Of a DNA stretch of 64,000 nt, positions 20,611-30,694 are shown piece after piece. Below the pieces are notes generated by a model. The model made no database searches. It was not told the origin of the DNA and worked only from the letters and a program-made list of their open reading frames with translations. The stretch lies in the NCBI GenBank assembly GCA_944548615.1, contig OX155973.1, forward strand, positions 21,089,728 to 21,153,727, in the 5' to 3' direction. Each line of letters opens with the position of its first letter. Position 1 is the stretch's first letter. This DNA comes from Micropterix aruncella. Lineage: Eukaryota > Arthropoda > Insecta > Lepidoptera > Micropterigidae. The position numbers and the translations under genes are program-made.

Positions 20611-22611
20611 GGGGAGATTTCAGCAAAATTTTTGAAAAAATAATATTAAACCGCCTCACAAAATTTTTCGACAATCATGACGTTATTAACAGTAAACAGT
20701 TTGGTTTGCGGGCAGGACTATCGACTGTTAATGCTGCATCAGAGCTACTCCATAAGTTATTAAATGGGTTGGATGATTCAAAAATAGTAATTGGTTTATT
20801 TTGTGACTTATCAAAAGCATTTGATTGCGTCAATCACAATATTCTCCTGAATAAATTAGAACACTATGGAATTAGAGGCAAAGGGCTAAATTTAATTCAA
20901 TCATACCTACAAAATAGGTATCAAACGACAGAGGTAAATGGAACAAGAAGCAAACCGATTCTTGTATCAAAGGGTGTACCTCAAGGCTCCATATTAGGTC
21001 CATTTTTATTTTTAGTGTACACCAATGACTTGCCGGGATGTGTGTCATTCGAGAATGATGACATTACACTGTTTGCAGATGACACATCCCTTATCTTCTG
21101 TGACAAGGATAAGAAATCATTAGTAAGTAGAATTAGATATACAATTGAACAACTCCTAATTTGGTTTAATGCTAATGAATTACGTCTAAATATTACAAAA
21201 TCAAAAATAATTCCCTTTCGCTTAAGACCGACCAATTTCGACTATTTAAATGAATTGAGGCCACCAGAACCAGAGTGGCCCAAGTGACATTTTTGTGATT
21301 TTAGGTTCAATTCGAAAGTTCATATAAAAAATCATCATTTACAAAAATCCAGAGTGGCCCAAATTTTTTTTTTTAAGAAATTACAAATGGCGCTATATAA
21401 ATAGCGTGGTCCTTTTAATTTTATAAGCAATACTATTAGACCCCAGTGGCCCAGATTATCCATATCCACAAAAATGATTTTTGCATTTGGGCCACTCTGG
21501 TTCTGGTGGTCACAATTATATGACTATTTCAAAATTGACATCACAGAAGATATAAATTTTTTAGGTTTAAGAATTGACAGCAAATTAAAATGGAATACCC
21601 ATATTGATGAATTAGCTAGTAAGTTATGTAGTTCTATATACTCAATAAAAAAAAACAGAAGTCTTTGTGGCTTCGCGGCAGCCAAATCAGTGTATTTTGC
21701 GTATTTCGGCTCATTAATGACTTATGGACTACTATTTTGGGGAAATGCCGCAAACAGTAAAAGAATCTTCCTATTGCAAAAAAGAGCACTGCGCAGCATC
21801 TATCAGCTAACGCCCAGGACCTCATGCAGAGCATACTTCAGTAAGGCAAAGATAATGACCATGTATTCGGCGTTCATATACCAGTGCTTAATGTATGCCA
21901 GACAGCACCTAACAGAAACCGCAACTAGAGCGGACATTCACTCTTACCATACACGCGGTAATTCCCTTTTATGCGTACCCCGAACAAGACTGGCAAAAGT
22001 ACAGAAGAGCTACTTATACCTTAGCATTAAATTCTACAATTTACTCCCTACCACTATCAAACAACTGGAGGACAAACAATTTTAAAAAAACATTAAGGAG
22101 ATGCTGATAGGCCACCCTTTCTATAATCTGACCGAATTCGAGGGCCATGACTTTGCAAATATTGTACCAATTTGAATGATAATTATATATGTACTTCTAG
22201 TATTTAAATTTAAGATTTAGCTTTAGTTTGATTATTTAACGAATTACTTACTGCTTTGGATGTTACTATGTACAGTTTTTAGTACGTATATATTTGATTT
22301 ATTGACTATTTCAATTGTTTTGATTAGTCAACTTTTTAACTGACTATTTTAATTATTGTGTATTTAGTAGGTAGCCATTGACTATTCTTTAATTTGTTTT
22401 GTAATACGATTCTACGACGAATAACTTTTAGTAGGTTCCAAAGTTTCTTAGATACTGTATATTTTTAAAAATTAATATATGTATGTAACGTAAGTATGTA
22501 TATAGTAGTAATGACACTTACTACTTAAAACAGAAATATTTTGACACGTCCAAGAGCGGTTTTTAGCCACCAATTGGACACGACGTAAATGTAATGTAAT
22601 GTAATGTAATT
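20611..22611 (+). pseudogene. CR1/Jockey-group LINE reverse transcriptase, 5'-truncated, split by a MITE
   Basis: Coding similarity begins at about 20611 (FSKIFEKIILNRL). It runs through FCDLSKAFDCVNHNILL, KGVPQGSILGPFLFLVY and TLFADDTSLIF (FADD catalytic motif), to TNFDYLN at about 21252. After a 245-bp insert it resumes with YFKIDITEDINFLGLRIDSK and continues to SLMTYGLLFWGN, RTSCRAYF and a stop at 22085. The 3' tail ends in TAATG repeats (about 22590-22611), typical of LINE ends with short tandem repeats. The endonuclease is missing. Confidence 0.85.
21262..21512. mobile_element. MITE interrupting the LINE reverse transcriptase
   Basis: Inverted ends CCACCAGAACCAGAGTGGCC (left) and GGCCACTCTGGTTCTGGTGG (right) are perfect over 20 bp. 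An internal repeat of AGAGTGGCCCAA lies near 21350. The flanking duplication is ambiguous (AATTG-like sequence on both sides). Removing the segment restores the order of LINE motifs. Confidence 0.8.
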
Positions 22612-22995
22612 GCCAATAAAAGGAAGCCCCCTCAAGAAGCGGTGTGTGTGTGTGTTTTAGTCAGCCGAAGTGTAAGCAATACCTTCCGCATTAATATTAT
22701 CGGCAAATGTGAAGTAAAATCTTTAAAATATAAAACTACCAGTGTCATAGTCGTTGTTTTATTCACCACACCCCTGGTTCAAAGTGCGGTAACAGTGAAT
22801 CAGTTCAGAACCATTCAAACGCGCAACAGAAGAAGAAATTTGAAGAGAAGCAGACCCGAGCCGATTGGAATACTACCGACCCGACGTCGTTGCTGACACT
22901 TCGAGCGCCTTTCTCCATTGCGTACTGAGCTTATTTCCGGTAAGCACTTACTGATATCTGAATCCTGTTCTTCGTCTTCACGGCTAAGTTGTGAT

Positions 22996-23059
22996 AGTTG
23001 TATTTTATTTCAATGCACGATGATATTTGTATCATCGTGCATTTAAATAAAATACAACT
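22996..23059. repeat. near-perfect 30-bp hairpin with 4-nt loop
   Basis: The left arm 22996-23025 and right arm 23030-23059 are complementary with one mismatch, around the loop TTTG. The core TGCACGATGATA is repeated inverted as TATCATCGTGCA. It sits inside the Harbinger-like frame, beyond the LINE. Confidence 0.9.
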
Positions 23060-24235
23060 GCATACAGAATGACACAAAAAACCCAATCAAATCACCTTCC
23101 TGGACGCGTTCAGTTGACTTCGATATCGAAGTCTTGGGCTGAAGAGCTTGCAGAGTTGAAGAGTTAAGAGCATTCAACCTACGCCAATATGATCTAGCCT
23201 TGCGTCGTCGACCTGTCGCCAGCCCTACAACCCGGCAAATGACATGAGCCACAACATTTGCGTTTGCGGCAAAATCATTAAAACTATATCGTCCTCTATT
23301 TCGAGTGCACAACCACTGATAATATGACCTAACACAACCATCGCGCCGATCACTCGCGACCCACTGTGGATATCTCAACAGCGCCCACGACCGCTCTAGC
23401 GCTCGCCACAGCACCCGCGCCTCAGCGTGGATGAGCGCTAAGGATACTTTTGTTTATTGGAGATTATTCTGCACAAAAAACTTAGTTGAAAATCATCTAT
23501 AACATTTTTTTGGCTTAGGCAGTGGTTACTGAAAAAAAGCTATTATATTTTAGATTTGGAATATTCAATATTTTTTTCCCTTAACAAACGCCCAAATCAA
23601 AAAAAAAACCTATACGAATATCAACCCAGTTTTTCGTTCAAATTTTAAAAAAACCATGCCCGACCGTCTCAAACACACTGTACATATTGGATGTGGTAAG
23701 GGAATAATAAATCGTTCATCACCGTACTTCTAATGGGGCCCCCTTAACCCATTTAGACCTACCGTATCATATGTGATACAGCAAAATCAATAAATTATTC
23801 TGAAGTACCCGCAACCGTTTTTTGTTTATGTTTATTCTGGGTGTCAAGTGCAAGGTAGGAGTGATCCAAATAAATATCTTTCATTCCTATTTCTATTTTT
23901 GTACAGTGCATACGTCCATAGTTTTGTCCATGATTTTATAATCCTTGTTCCAAGATGTCTTCAAACAGGTAAAATTCATAATTATGTACAAAATAAATTA
24001 GTGTTGTTCTTTTTATAAGCAGTGTATGTATCATAGAATAAAATATAAAGATAATTTTTTGATCATTTTTTATATTTATGTGTATTTTTTTACTTGAAAT
24101 CTGATGTATCATATTTGATACAGTAGGTCTATGCACATCTAATTATTCACTTTTTTGTATTACGGCTTTGTCTTTGAATGAAATTATCATGCTGTTAGAG
24201 GAAGAAGAAAGGCTATATCACACTGCGAGTGTGAT

Positions 24236-25352
24236 ATATTTATTCTTCCACCATCAGATGCTCATGCAGATTTGACTGACGAGGACTCGGGAGATGAGGA
24301 TAATGTTGAAATCAATAACCTACCTCCAACTTTACTCAGAGCAGATGCAGAACTCCAACAAGCAATTGATGTTAACGAATGTTTCGATGAGGGGGCAGAG
24401 ACAAGCGAGCCACTTCATAAAATAGTAAAAAAATATAATTGGCAAAAGAAGGACTACTTATATTGAAATAAGTTCCACCTGGAAACCAATGTCCCATATA
24501 ACTCAAGAAAATCACAGTGTTGTTGAGGCGATGGTGCCATATTTTGGACAACACGGTTGTAAGTATGAAATCGGAGACTATCGCGGTTATTTGACATTAT
24601 AAATTCAGATAAAAACGAATTTACTGCGTGAATTTTGTAGCACCCGACGTTTCGGCGATGTTGCAGCCGCCGTTGTCCCTGAGATAACGGCGGCTCTTAT
24701 TTATAACGGTTGTAAGCAATGTATACACGGCAAACCGATAGGATATGGATTCAAGCTTTGGGTAGGTGCAACCTCAAGTGATTGCATCGCACGGTTCGAA
24801 CCTTATCAAGGAGCTACTACAATTTTGAACTCAAAGTATTCGGAATTAGGACTTGGCGCCAGCGTCGTTTTGACTTATGCCGATAAATTATTCGAACGTC
24901 ATCTTGGTCAAATTTATCATTTGTTTATAGATAATTTCTTTACTGGGTTGCCTTTAGCTGCTGAGATAACAAAAAGAAAGTATCGTATGACAGGGACCAT
25001 TCGATAAAAGAGTTGGTAAGTGGCCATTGCCAGATGCCAAGGAAATTAAAAAGAAAGACAGAGGCTGTTATGATTATCGTGTTGTGATGACATTTGTAAA
25101 TGGCATGACAATAGCATAGTCTCAGTTTTGTCCAATGCAATCGGTCTAAACCCACGTATTAACCCTGGTCCAAGTCGACCATCTTCTATTACGATGGATT
25201 CAAGATTTGATGACAAAGGCCACTTTGTGCCAAGCAGCCAACCGACAAACGCACTCGATGTGGAGTATGTCGTAAAGTTAGCCCTGCGAGGTGCATCAAG
25301 TGTAATCGGATTAGATGAGGAATGTTTTGTTGGATATCATACAAAAAAATAG
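24236..25352 (+). pseudogene. piggyBac transposase remnant
   Basis: The N-terminal acidic part (PSDAHADLTDEDSGDEDN onward, 24250-24466) is followed by a deletion of most of the first catalytic half. Then comes the core EAMVPYFGQHGCK, broken by an insertion, then IGYGFKLWVGA, YSELGLGASVVL, and IDNFFTGLPLAAEI with the catalytic-type Asp of the DNFFT motif. The C-terminus reads RFDDKGHFVPSSQP, then a frameshifted Cys-rich segment ending EECFVGYHTKK, as in piggyBac-family zinc-binding tails. Several frameshifts and stops show it is dead. It could still be mobilised in trans because both ends are intact. Confidence 0.85.
24564..24705. repeat. Penelope-tail palindrome inside the piggyBac transposase
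   Basis: It is flanked by the 11-bp direct repeat ACGGTTGTAAG (24553-24563 and 24706-24716), which is the codon run for HGCK in the transposase. The left arm carries the tail in minus orientation (GACTATCGCGG through CCGCCGTTGTCC). The right arm is a short inverted piece (AACGGCGGC, then TTATTTATA). It has no coding capacity. Confidence 0.9.
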
Positions 25353-25453
25353 TGTATAAGATTATTAACATTTATCGTAACAATTTTCTTTTAGATTAAA
25401 TACTTATATCCAGTAAAATAATTTTCATAGCAAATAAAATATTTTTCACTTAA

Positions 25454-25758
25454 CCCTTGGAGTAAATGGGTATTTTCATGGATGCATCTGTCTCTTTTGC
25501 AGGATTTTCGGCGACATCGACTTAAAGTACTATAACTACGAAACTACTACACCAATCATAAAAAGAACAACTGCACAATGATTGCATTGAAATTTCGAAT
25601 ATAGAATATTGAAATATCATTTTGTAAAACAATTAGATAATTATTAATAAATATGAGAACGTCAAAGAAGTGAAAAAAACGCGGAACCAGATCTGGTCGT
25701 ATCATATTCAACGGATAATTGTTTCAGAACCAGATTTGGTCGTATCATACTCAAAGGG
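25454..25758 (+). mobile_element. TTAA MITE family T1, inside the piggyBac-like element
   Basis: TTAA at 25450-25453 and 25759-25762. Same left end and interior as 15551 and 38877, but with an internal deletion. Two copies of the ACCAGATCTGGTCG/ACCAGATTTGGTCG word lie near the right end. Confidence 0.9.
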
Positions 25759-26150
25759 TTAATGATTCGTTTTTGTTCCCATATAAGCCTACTGTATCAC
25801 ATATGATACGGCTTATTCCTGCCCCCCCCCAATATACGAATATTTAAAAAAATATTTTTTCCATATTTGGAGATGTTCTTTTTATCTAATTAAATTATTA
25901 TTTTTATTATTTTTAGGAAAAAATAGTTTCAGGTCTAAATGGGTTAAACCTAAATATCACAGTCATAGGTCCTATATTTATCTCGTTTTAAAAAAAATAT
26001 CAAATAATATACAAAAATAGAATAATGGATGATTTCAAAGATGATAAATATGAAACTATAAGTACAGTAGGATCTCGCTTATCCGAGGTAATGTGAACAG
26101 AGTGTACCTCGGAAAATCAAAAACAGATAACACGGACTCGGTCATAAATC

Positions 26151-26170
26151 GGGGGGGGGGGGGGGGGGGG
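26151..26170. repeat. 20-base G homopolymer
   Basis: An uninterrupted run of G on the plus strand between the pogo-like left end and the LINE tail. Its length may be unstable or an assembly artefact. Confidence 0.9.
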
Positions 26171-26456
26171 ACATACAAATAAATACAAACGAAGCTGCCA
26201 TTGAATTCACCAACTGAAGTCAGGCCCATCATATACTATTTTTACACTCCTGTGTGAACGGTGGATTCCGGACTACCGACCGGCTGTGGTAGGTTTAGGA
26301 CAGCTGTCTTGCCACATGTGAGCGTTTACCTTACCACCCATTCACTCCTTCGAAGCCATAGAATTTGAGATGCGGAAATTGCGGTTTTAGACAATTTTTC
26401 TAGGAAGGAGTTGATTATTTATCTGGAGAGACCAAGATCTTTAAAAAGGGGAATTT
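26171..26456 (-). mobile_element. R2-type LINE 3' tail fragment
   Basis: It carries the family tail (GAATTCACCAACTGAAGTCA, GGTAGGTTTAGGACAGCTGT, AGGAAGGAGTTGATTATTTA). It stops where the coding region would begin and is truncated at about 26456. Confidence 0.75.
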
Positions 26457-26544
26457 TAATAATTGTGTCATAAATAAGCGAGATATAAGCATTCAAAGTT
26501 TAAATTTTATATGTAAACAAACAGGCCAAAATAAAAAAATTAAT

Positions 26545-27556
26545 AATTCACCACGCTATATTCACCACGCTGATTCCGAATCTGCCATAATCTTTATTCG
26601 ATCTCAATAAATAAGCGAGATATAGGCGTTCAAAATGTTCATTGCAATGTCAAGAAAGTTGTGGCCATTTTGTTTATACGTACCGTGATGGACACATTCG
26701 AGTATATCGTAATATCGATAACAATTACCGATATTACAGAAATTATGACAATTTGCAGTTTTTAGATTAAACGAATTATTTTGAAAAAAAACGATCAAAA
26801 AAAACATATTTTCGCGAAACTTTAAAAAAAGGGCACTATTTTTTATGTTTTTTCAATGACTTTGCATATTGATGACAGAAGATATCCTGAAGTGTCTTTT
26901 CTTTCAGGTTACGTTTAGTCATCAATACACAAAGTCATTTCGTAAAAACTTCGAAAATTGTCCAATTGTTTTAGATGATCGCTAACACATATTATCAGCG
27001 CCGCAGGCAAAAATTTTGTCTGCGGTGTTAATTCGATATTGAAGAAATTTCGTTTGGTTCAGGTTATCTTTTGTCATCATCACCAGTCATTTTGTAAAAA
27101 CGTCGAAAAAAAATTGAATTATCGCTAATACATTGTCATGTTAATATCAATAGCGCCGCAGGCAAAATTTTTTTTTCGAATTTCACACGAAATTCGAAAA
27201 AAACTTTTTGCTTACGGTGATATTCCCATATTTAAGAATTTTCTATTGATTCAGGATACCTTTTGTTGTTAAAACGCAGTCATTGAAAAAAACCTCGAAA
27301 ATAGTTTAATATTTTTGAAATATCGCAGGCATGTTCTTTCACGAGCATGCCATCATTTTTGTAATATCTCGAATTGTTTTCGATATTAGAGAACTCGCGA
27401 TATATCGACTATTTTCGACACTACTCTTGAAACAATATGGCCGATTTTTTGACGTTTGGTATTCAAACTTTAAATGCCTATATCTTGCTTATTTATTGAG
27501 AGCGACAAAAGATTATTGCAGATTCGGAATCTGCATGGTGAATATAGTCCGGTGAC
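26545..27556. mobile_element. DNA element with 85-bp inverted ends and internal repeats
   Basis: Left arm 26550-26640 and right arm 27460-27550 are inverted copies (shared cores CTATATTCACCA, GATTCCGAATCTGC, CTCAATAAATAAGC, AGATATAGGC). The interior holds three diverged repeats of roughly 170-190 bp, marked by TTCAGGTTA/TTCAGGATA, AAAACxTCGAAAA and CGCCGCAGGCAAAA. It is non-coding; the superfamily is unknown. Confidence 0.65.
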
Positions 27557-27823
27557 GTTTAAAAATCAACAATCCAGGAGAGGTTCCTATACTGCAGTTA
27601 TACCAAGAAGACATCTATTACATATATAAATGTAGTCAGTGAAGAATATAATAATATACTATAATACATATATACATAAATTGTAAAATACATCACTGCA
27701 TAGTAAAACTGGAGCATAGGGGTGACGTTGGGGGGTAAAAACATGGCCTGGCCATGGCTTTTTCGACCCCAGTTATCCCGAAACTCAGTTAATCGGGGCT
27801 CGGATAACCGCGGCCCTACTGTA

Positions 27824-28730
27824 CATGAGAATCGCAAATCAATATTTAGATCTGTTGAAAGTAGCCAATTACTAAGGACTACCAACTACTAAGGACTATC
27901 AGATTTAGCATTATAATGATCAAATTTAGTAGTTTCTAACCTCACTGTGGTGACCATCGGCGTCCATACAGTTTTTGATATTACACTTTTGAACCACGAC
28001 ATTTTAAAGAGGAAATGTCATTCAATCTGAAGCAGATTTGTTCGATTAGTCGTATCAAACGGAAATTACGGAAAGCTGGTTTTTTTTATCTCATTCTCGA
28101 CATAACCTCAAAAACTTCCACAGAAACCAATATAAATGACAATAATGACAGCTTGATAGTTTCATGTGTAGGTGTGTTCATAGGAAAATGCATAAGGTAT
28201 GAAAAGATTGGGTCAAATGTGACTATTGTAATGGCGCGCTCAACCTCAACAATAAAAAAACCTTTTTTTACTATATACACCAAAAATGTGTTCTTTTCGT
28301 CCCTTGATTGTTTACTCGAAATTGTGCCTATTACTATTTTAATTATTCGTTTATTTTTCGTAATATTTTTTTCAAATTGTCTTTACCTAATAGTTTTGAT
28401 TTTACACATACTATGGATCATAATTTTGTTTTGATTTCATTAGATTTTTATTATTAGGTAGCTTGGCTTTTTTTAATTTATGACTTTGCGAATAGTTTAC
28501 TATGTCTATTTTCTTAAATTACCGATGATCATGCCACACGTCATTATATTCCCTTTTGCATTTTTTTAAATTTTAAAATTGAACGCTATAAACATTTACT
28601 TTTTATATTGTGTTTGTTTTAAATTTGACGAATTCAACAATATTGTAAAAGTAGGTACTTTTCTATGATGTGATTATTGCTCTGTAAACTGTGCCGTGCT
28701 ATTTGAATTTAGTAAACTGACTATGATAAA
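27824..28730. other. no recognisable gene
   Basis: AT-rich. An open frame at 28015-28434 (+) is hydrophobic and low in complexity and overlaps an antisense frame. I see no motif that supports it. Confidence 0.4.
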
Positions 28731-29074
28731 ATCGAAGACTATCGCGGTTGTTTGACATTATAAATAGGATAGAAACGAATTTACCGCGTGAAATGTGTAG
28801 CACCCGACGTTTCGGTGATGTTGCAGCCGCCGTTGTCCAGGGTAGACTGAAAGAGCTGTCAATCCGTTGTTTTGCGGGTAGGCCGCATACCGCTGCCGCC
28901 ACTATAACGGTGGTGGGGGGCCACTATAAGGTTATAACGGTGGTGGGGGGCCGGGCTCAGAGCAAACTCATCTTCTACGTGGAACCCTTGTCTTAAAATA
29001 TTCCCGCCGCTGAACGCCAAATGCAAGGACGTAAGACAGAATACAGTGAGTGTTGTGTGCAAGACGGATTTTCG
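28731..29074. mobile_element. Penelope-like fragment with inverted halves
   Basis: The left 230 bp are the tail in minus orientation, including the frame for [10 protein letters not shown] and a small local duplication (GGTTATAACGGTGGTGGGGG twice). The right 100 bp are the endonuclease C-terminus on the plus strand (WNPCLKIFPPLNAKCKDV, then [11 protein letters not shown]). The two halves are therefore oriented oppositely, as in the larger copies. The target duplication is not resolved. Confidence 0.8.
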
Positions 29075-30061
29075 AAAATCGCGCGATTTTCGAAAACAAT
29101 ACATATTTTGATTTTTTGCTCCGCTTTTGGGTAAGTGGTTATAATTTCTGCCAACTGCCCTGCGATTTTGAAAACGCGCTTTGCACCCTTAGAAAATGCG
29201 ACTAGCGAAAATTTCCTTGTAAAATCAATTTCTAATTATTCAAGTTTATTACTCTCTTTTTCAAAAATGTTTCCCAGAAAGTTTTGCTATAAGTTTTGTG
29301 TGAAGCGTACTTTATTATATTTGACAGCTGTCAATCTGATGTCAACAACGCTGAAGTTGTTTGGCCGCTCTGTTTATTGCCTTCGATGTTTTTGGATAAA
29401 AACAAACGATATTAGCAAAAACTCTACTGAAGTATACTGGTACGTTTTGAATCTTTTAAACTAGCTGGTTTTCTTTTGAATCTTTTGAACTAGCCTAGAT
29501 TTGTAATTTTTCGCGACCATGTTGATCCTCACAAACGCCAATTTTTACGGTTAATTAGTTTAGTTTGTTCTTGATTGATATTTTACGCTGCACTTTGAGA
29601 CTGTAAATAACCATTGTGCATACTATTGGCTCATTCACGTCTTATTAGTGACTGTGAACCAGAACCATGTTGAAGACTTTGTGGGTAACGTAGGTCTCAG
29701 ACCCGCTGCTGTTTCTCAAACTCTCTCCTATGTTGTAAACCGCGGATCCAGGGGGGGGGGGGGACCGGAGTACCTGCCTTGGGCGGCAACTTAAGGGGGC
29801 GCCAAATTCATGTGTTTGAAAAAAAAAACCCTGTACTTACCTATTACTAAAACGCATGTCATCTACTGATGGTGCGTCGATCGATAGTAATCGATTATAA
29901 ATTTGATTTTGGAACACATCCTAAGTTGATTTTTGAATAATGTTCTGCCAGGGAAATTCCGGTCGCGCCTAGGAAAAATCCTCCCCACACACAGAAGGGA
30001 CGGGACTGCGCAGCGGTGCCGAATATACCTGAACGAATAAGCGAAGCCACGGCCGGTATTT
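29075..30061. other. no recognisable gene; possible 5'-end-like sequence
   Basis: A 109-codon frame (29135-29464, +) has no recognisable motif. ATGTTGAAGACTTTGTGG followed by GTAACG (29669 onward) could be a short first exon but has nothing to support it. A G-rich run with hAT-like flanks lies at about 29750. Confidence 0.35.
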
Positions 30062-30490
30062 ACGAGGGTAGATTGAAAAGTTTCCGGAATAGGCAATAAA
30101 ACGCAGTAATTGAACCGGTTATTGTTTTTATTTTTCAACACAGTCCAGGGGGATACATTTTGCCTCTAACTTTTTAGGCCCTCAGAATAACACGATTTTG
30201 GGAACTCTGCAAAATAGGCCCTCGTAGTGGCGATGACCTCCTCATTTAGAGTGAAGCACTTGCCCCCGAGCCACCAACTCTTCATGTTTTAGAACAAAAA
30301 AGAAGTTGCACGGGGCCAGTTCTGGAGAGTACGGGATGCGGTAACACCTCTTAGCCCAATTCAACCAATTTGGCAGGAGCGATTCGGGATTAATGGGCCG
30401 AAGCGTTGTTGTGATGGTAGAGCACTGGTTTCCGCTACAAATGAAACCGTTTCACCTTCAATACGCCGTTGTATTGACCCAATAAATCAC
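30062..30490 (-). pseudogene. mariner transposase C-terminal relic with one terminal repeat
   Basis: On the minus strand IPYSPELAPCNFFFVLKHEE corresponds to the mariner '[11 protein letters not shown]' block with its final acidic residue altered. It is followed by GLFCRVPKIVLF and KKLEAKCI-like C-terminal sequence. The left edge GAGGGTAGATTGAAAAGTTT looks like a mariner terminal repeat. Stops are present and the N-terminus is absent. Confidence 0.65.
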
Positions 30491-30694
30491 TGTAGTATTC
30501 TGTACTTCTGAATAATCACAAATATATACAGCGAAGCGAATTGCCGGGCAACAGTTAGTATATCAATATATTGGAATATTTATTATTAACCATATTGATA
30601 AAATGTCATACATACAGATAGCTAAACTTACTGAAAACCTCATGAAAATGGTATAAAAAAGATCTGTGTAGATAATACAAAAATAGTTTTAATA

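Larger units (their letters stand above)
19309..23438. mobile_element. Harbinger-like DNA element frame, 4.1 kb
   Basis: Terminal inverted repeats of about 28 bp share the perfect core TCCACGCTGAGGCGCGGG (left near 19315, inverted near 23415-23433). They are flanked by the 3-bp direct repeat TAA (19306-19308 and 23439-23441). A 3-bp TNA duplication suggests PIF/Harbinger. No intact transposase was found. Minus frame 23414-23043 contains GRRRKARSYWRRLN, which may be a relic of the Harbinger accessory region. A LINE with its own MITE occupies the middle. Confidence 0.6.
23748..25943 (+). mobile_element. piggyBac-like element, complete ends, internally deleted
   Basis: Perfect 13-bp terminal inverted repeats CCCATTTAGACCT / AGGTCTAAATGGG are flanked by TTAA (23744-23747 and 25944-25947). 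A subterminal motif GTATCATATGTGATAC occurs near the left end (about 23764), at about 24108 and near the right end (about 25793). A Penelope palindrome and a T1 MITE are nested inside. Length 2196 bp with inserts, about 1.75 kb without, shorter than a full piggyBac. Confidence 0.9.
26065..27821. mobile_element. pogo/Tigger-like element frame
   Basis: The inverted ends CAGTAGGATCTCGCTTATCC (left) and GGATAACCGCGGCCCTACTG (right) are flanked by TA on both sides (26063-26064 and 27822-27823). CAGTAGG plus TTATCC ends with a TA target are typical of pogo/Tigger elements. The interior holds an R2-type LINE tail and another inverted-repeat element, and no transposase. Confidence 0.7.

Noticed and set aside
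22642..22896. 84-codon frame between LINE and hairpin as a host gene
   Set aside because: Begins in a TG repeat and shows no recognisable domain. It lies within transposon sequence.
28015..28434. 139-codon open frame as a membrane protein gene
   Set aside because: Hydrophobicity comes from T-rich sequence. There is no recognisable motif and an antisense frame overlaps.
29135..29464. 109-codon open frame
   Set aside because: No motif and AT-driven composition. No splice or repeat context supports it.
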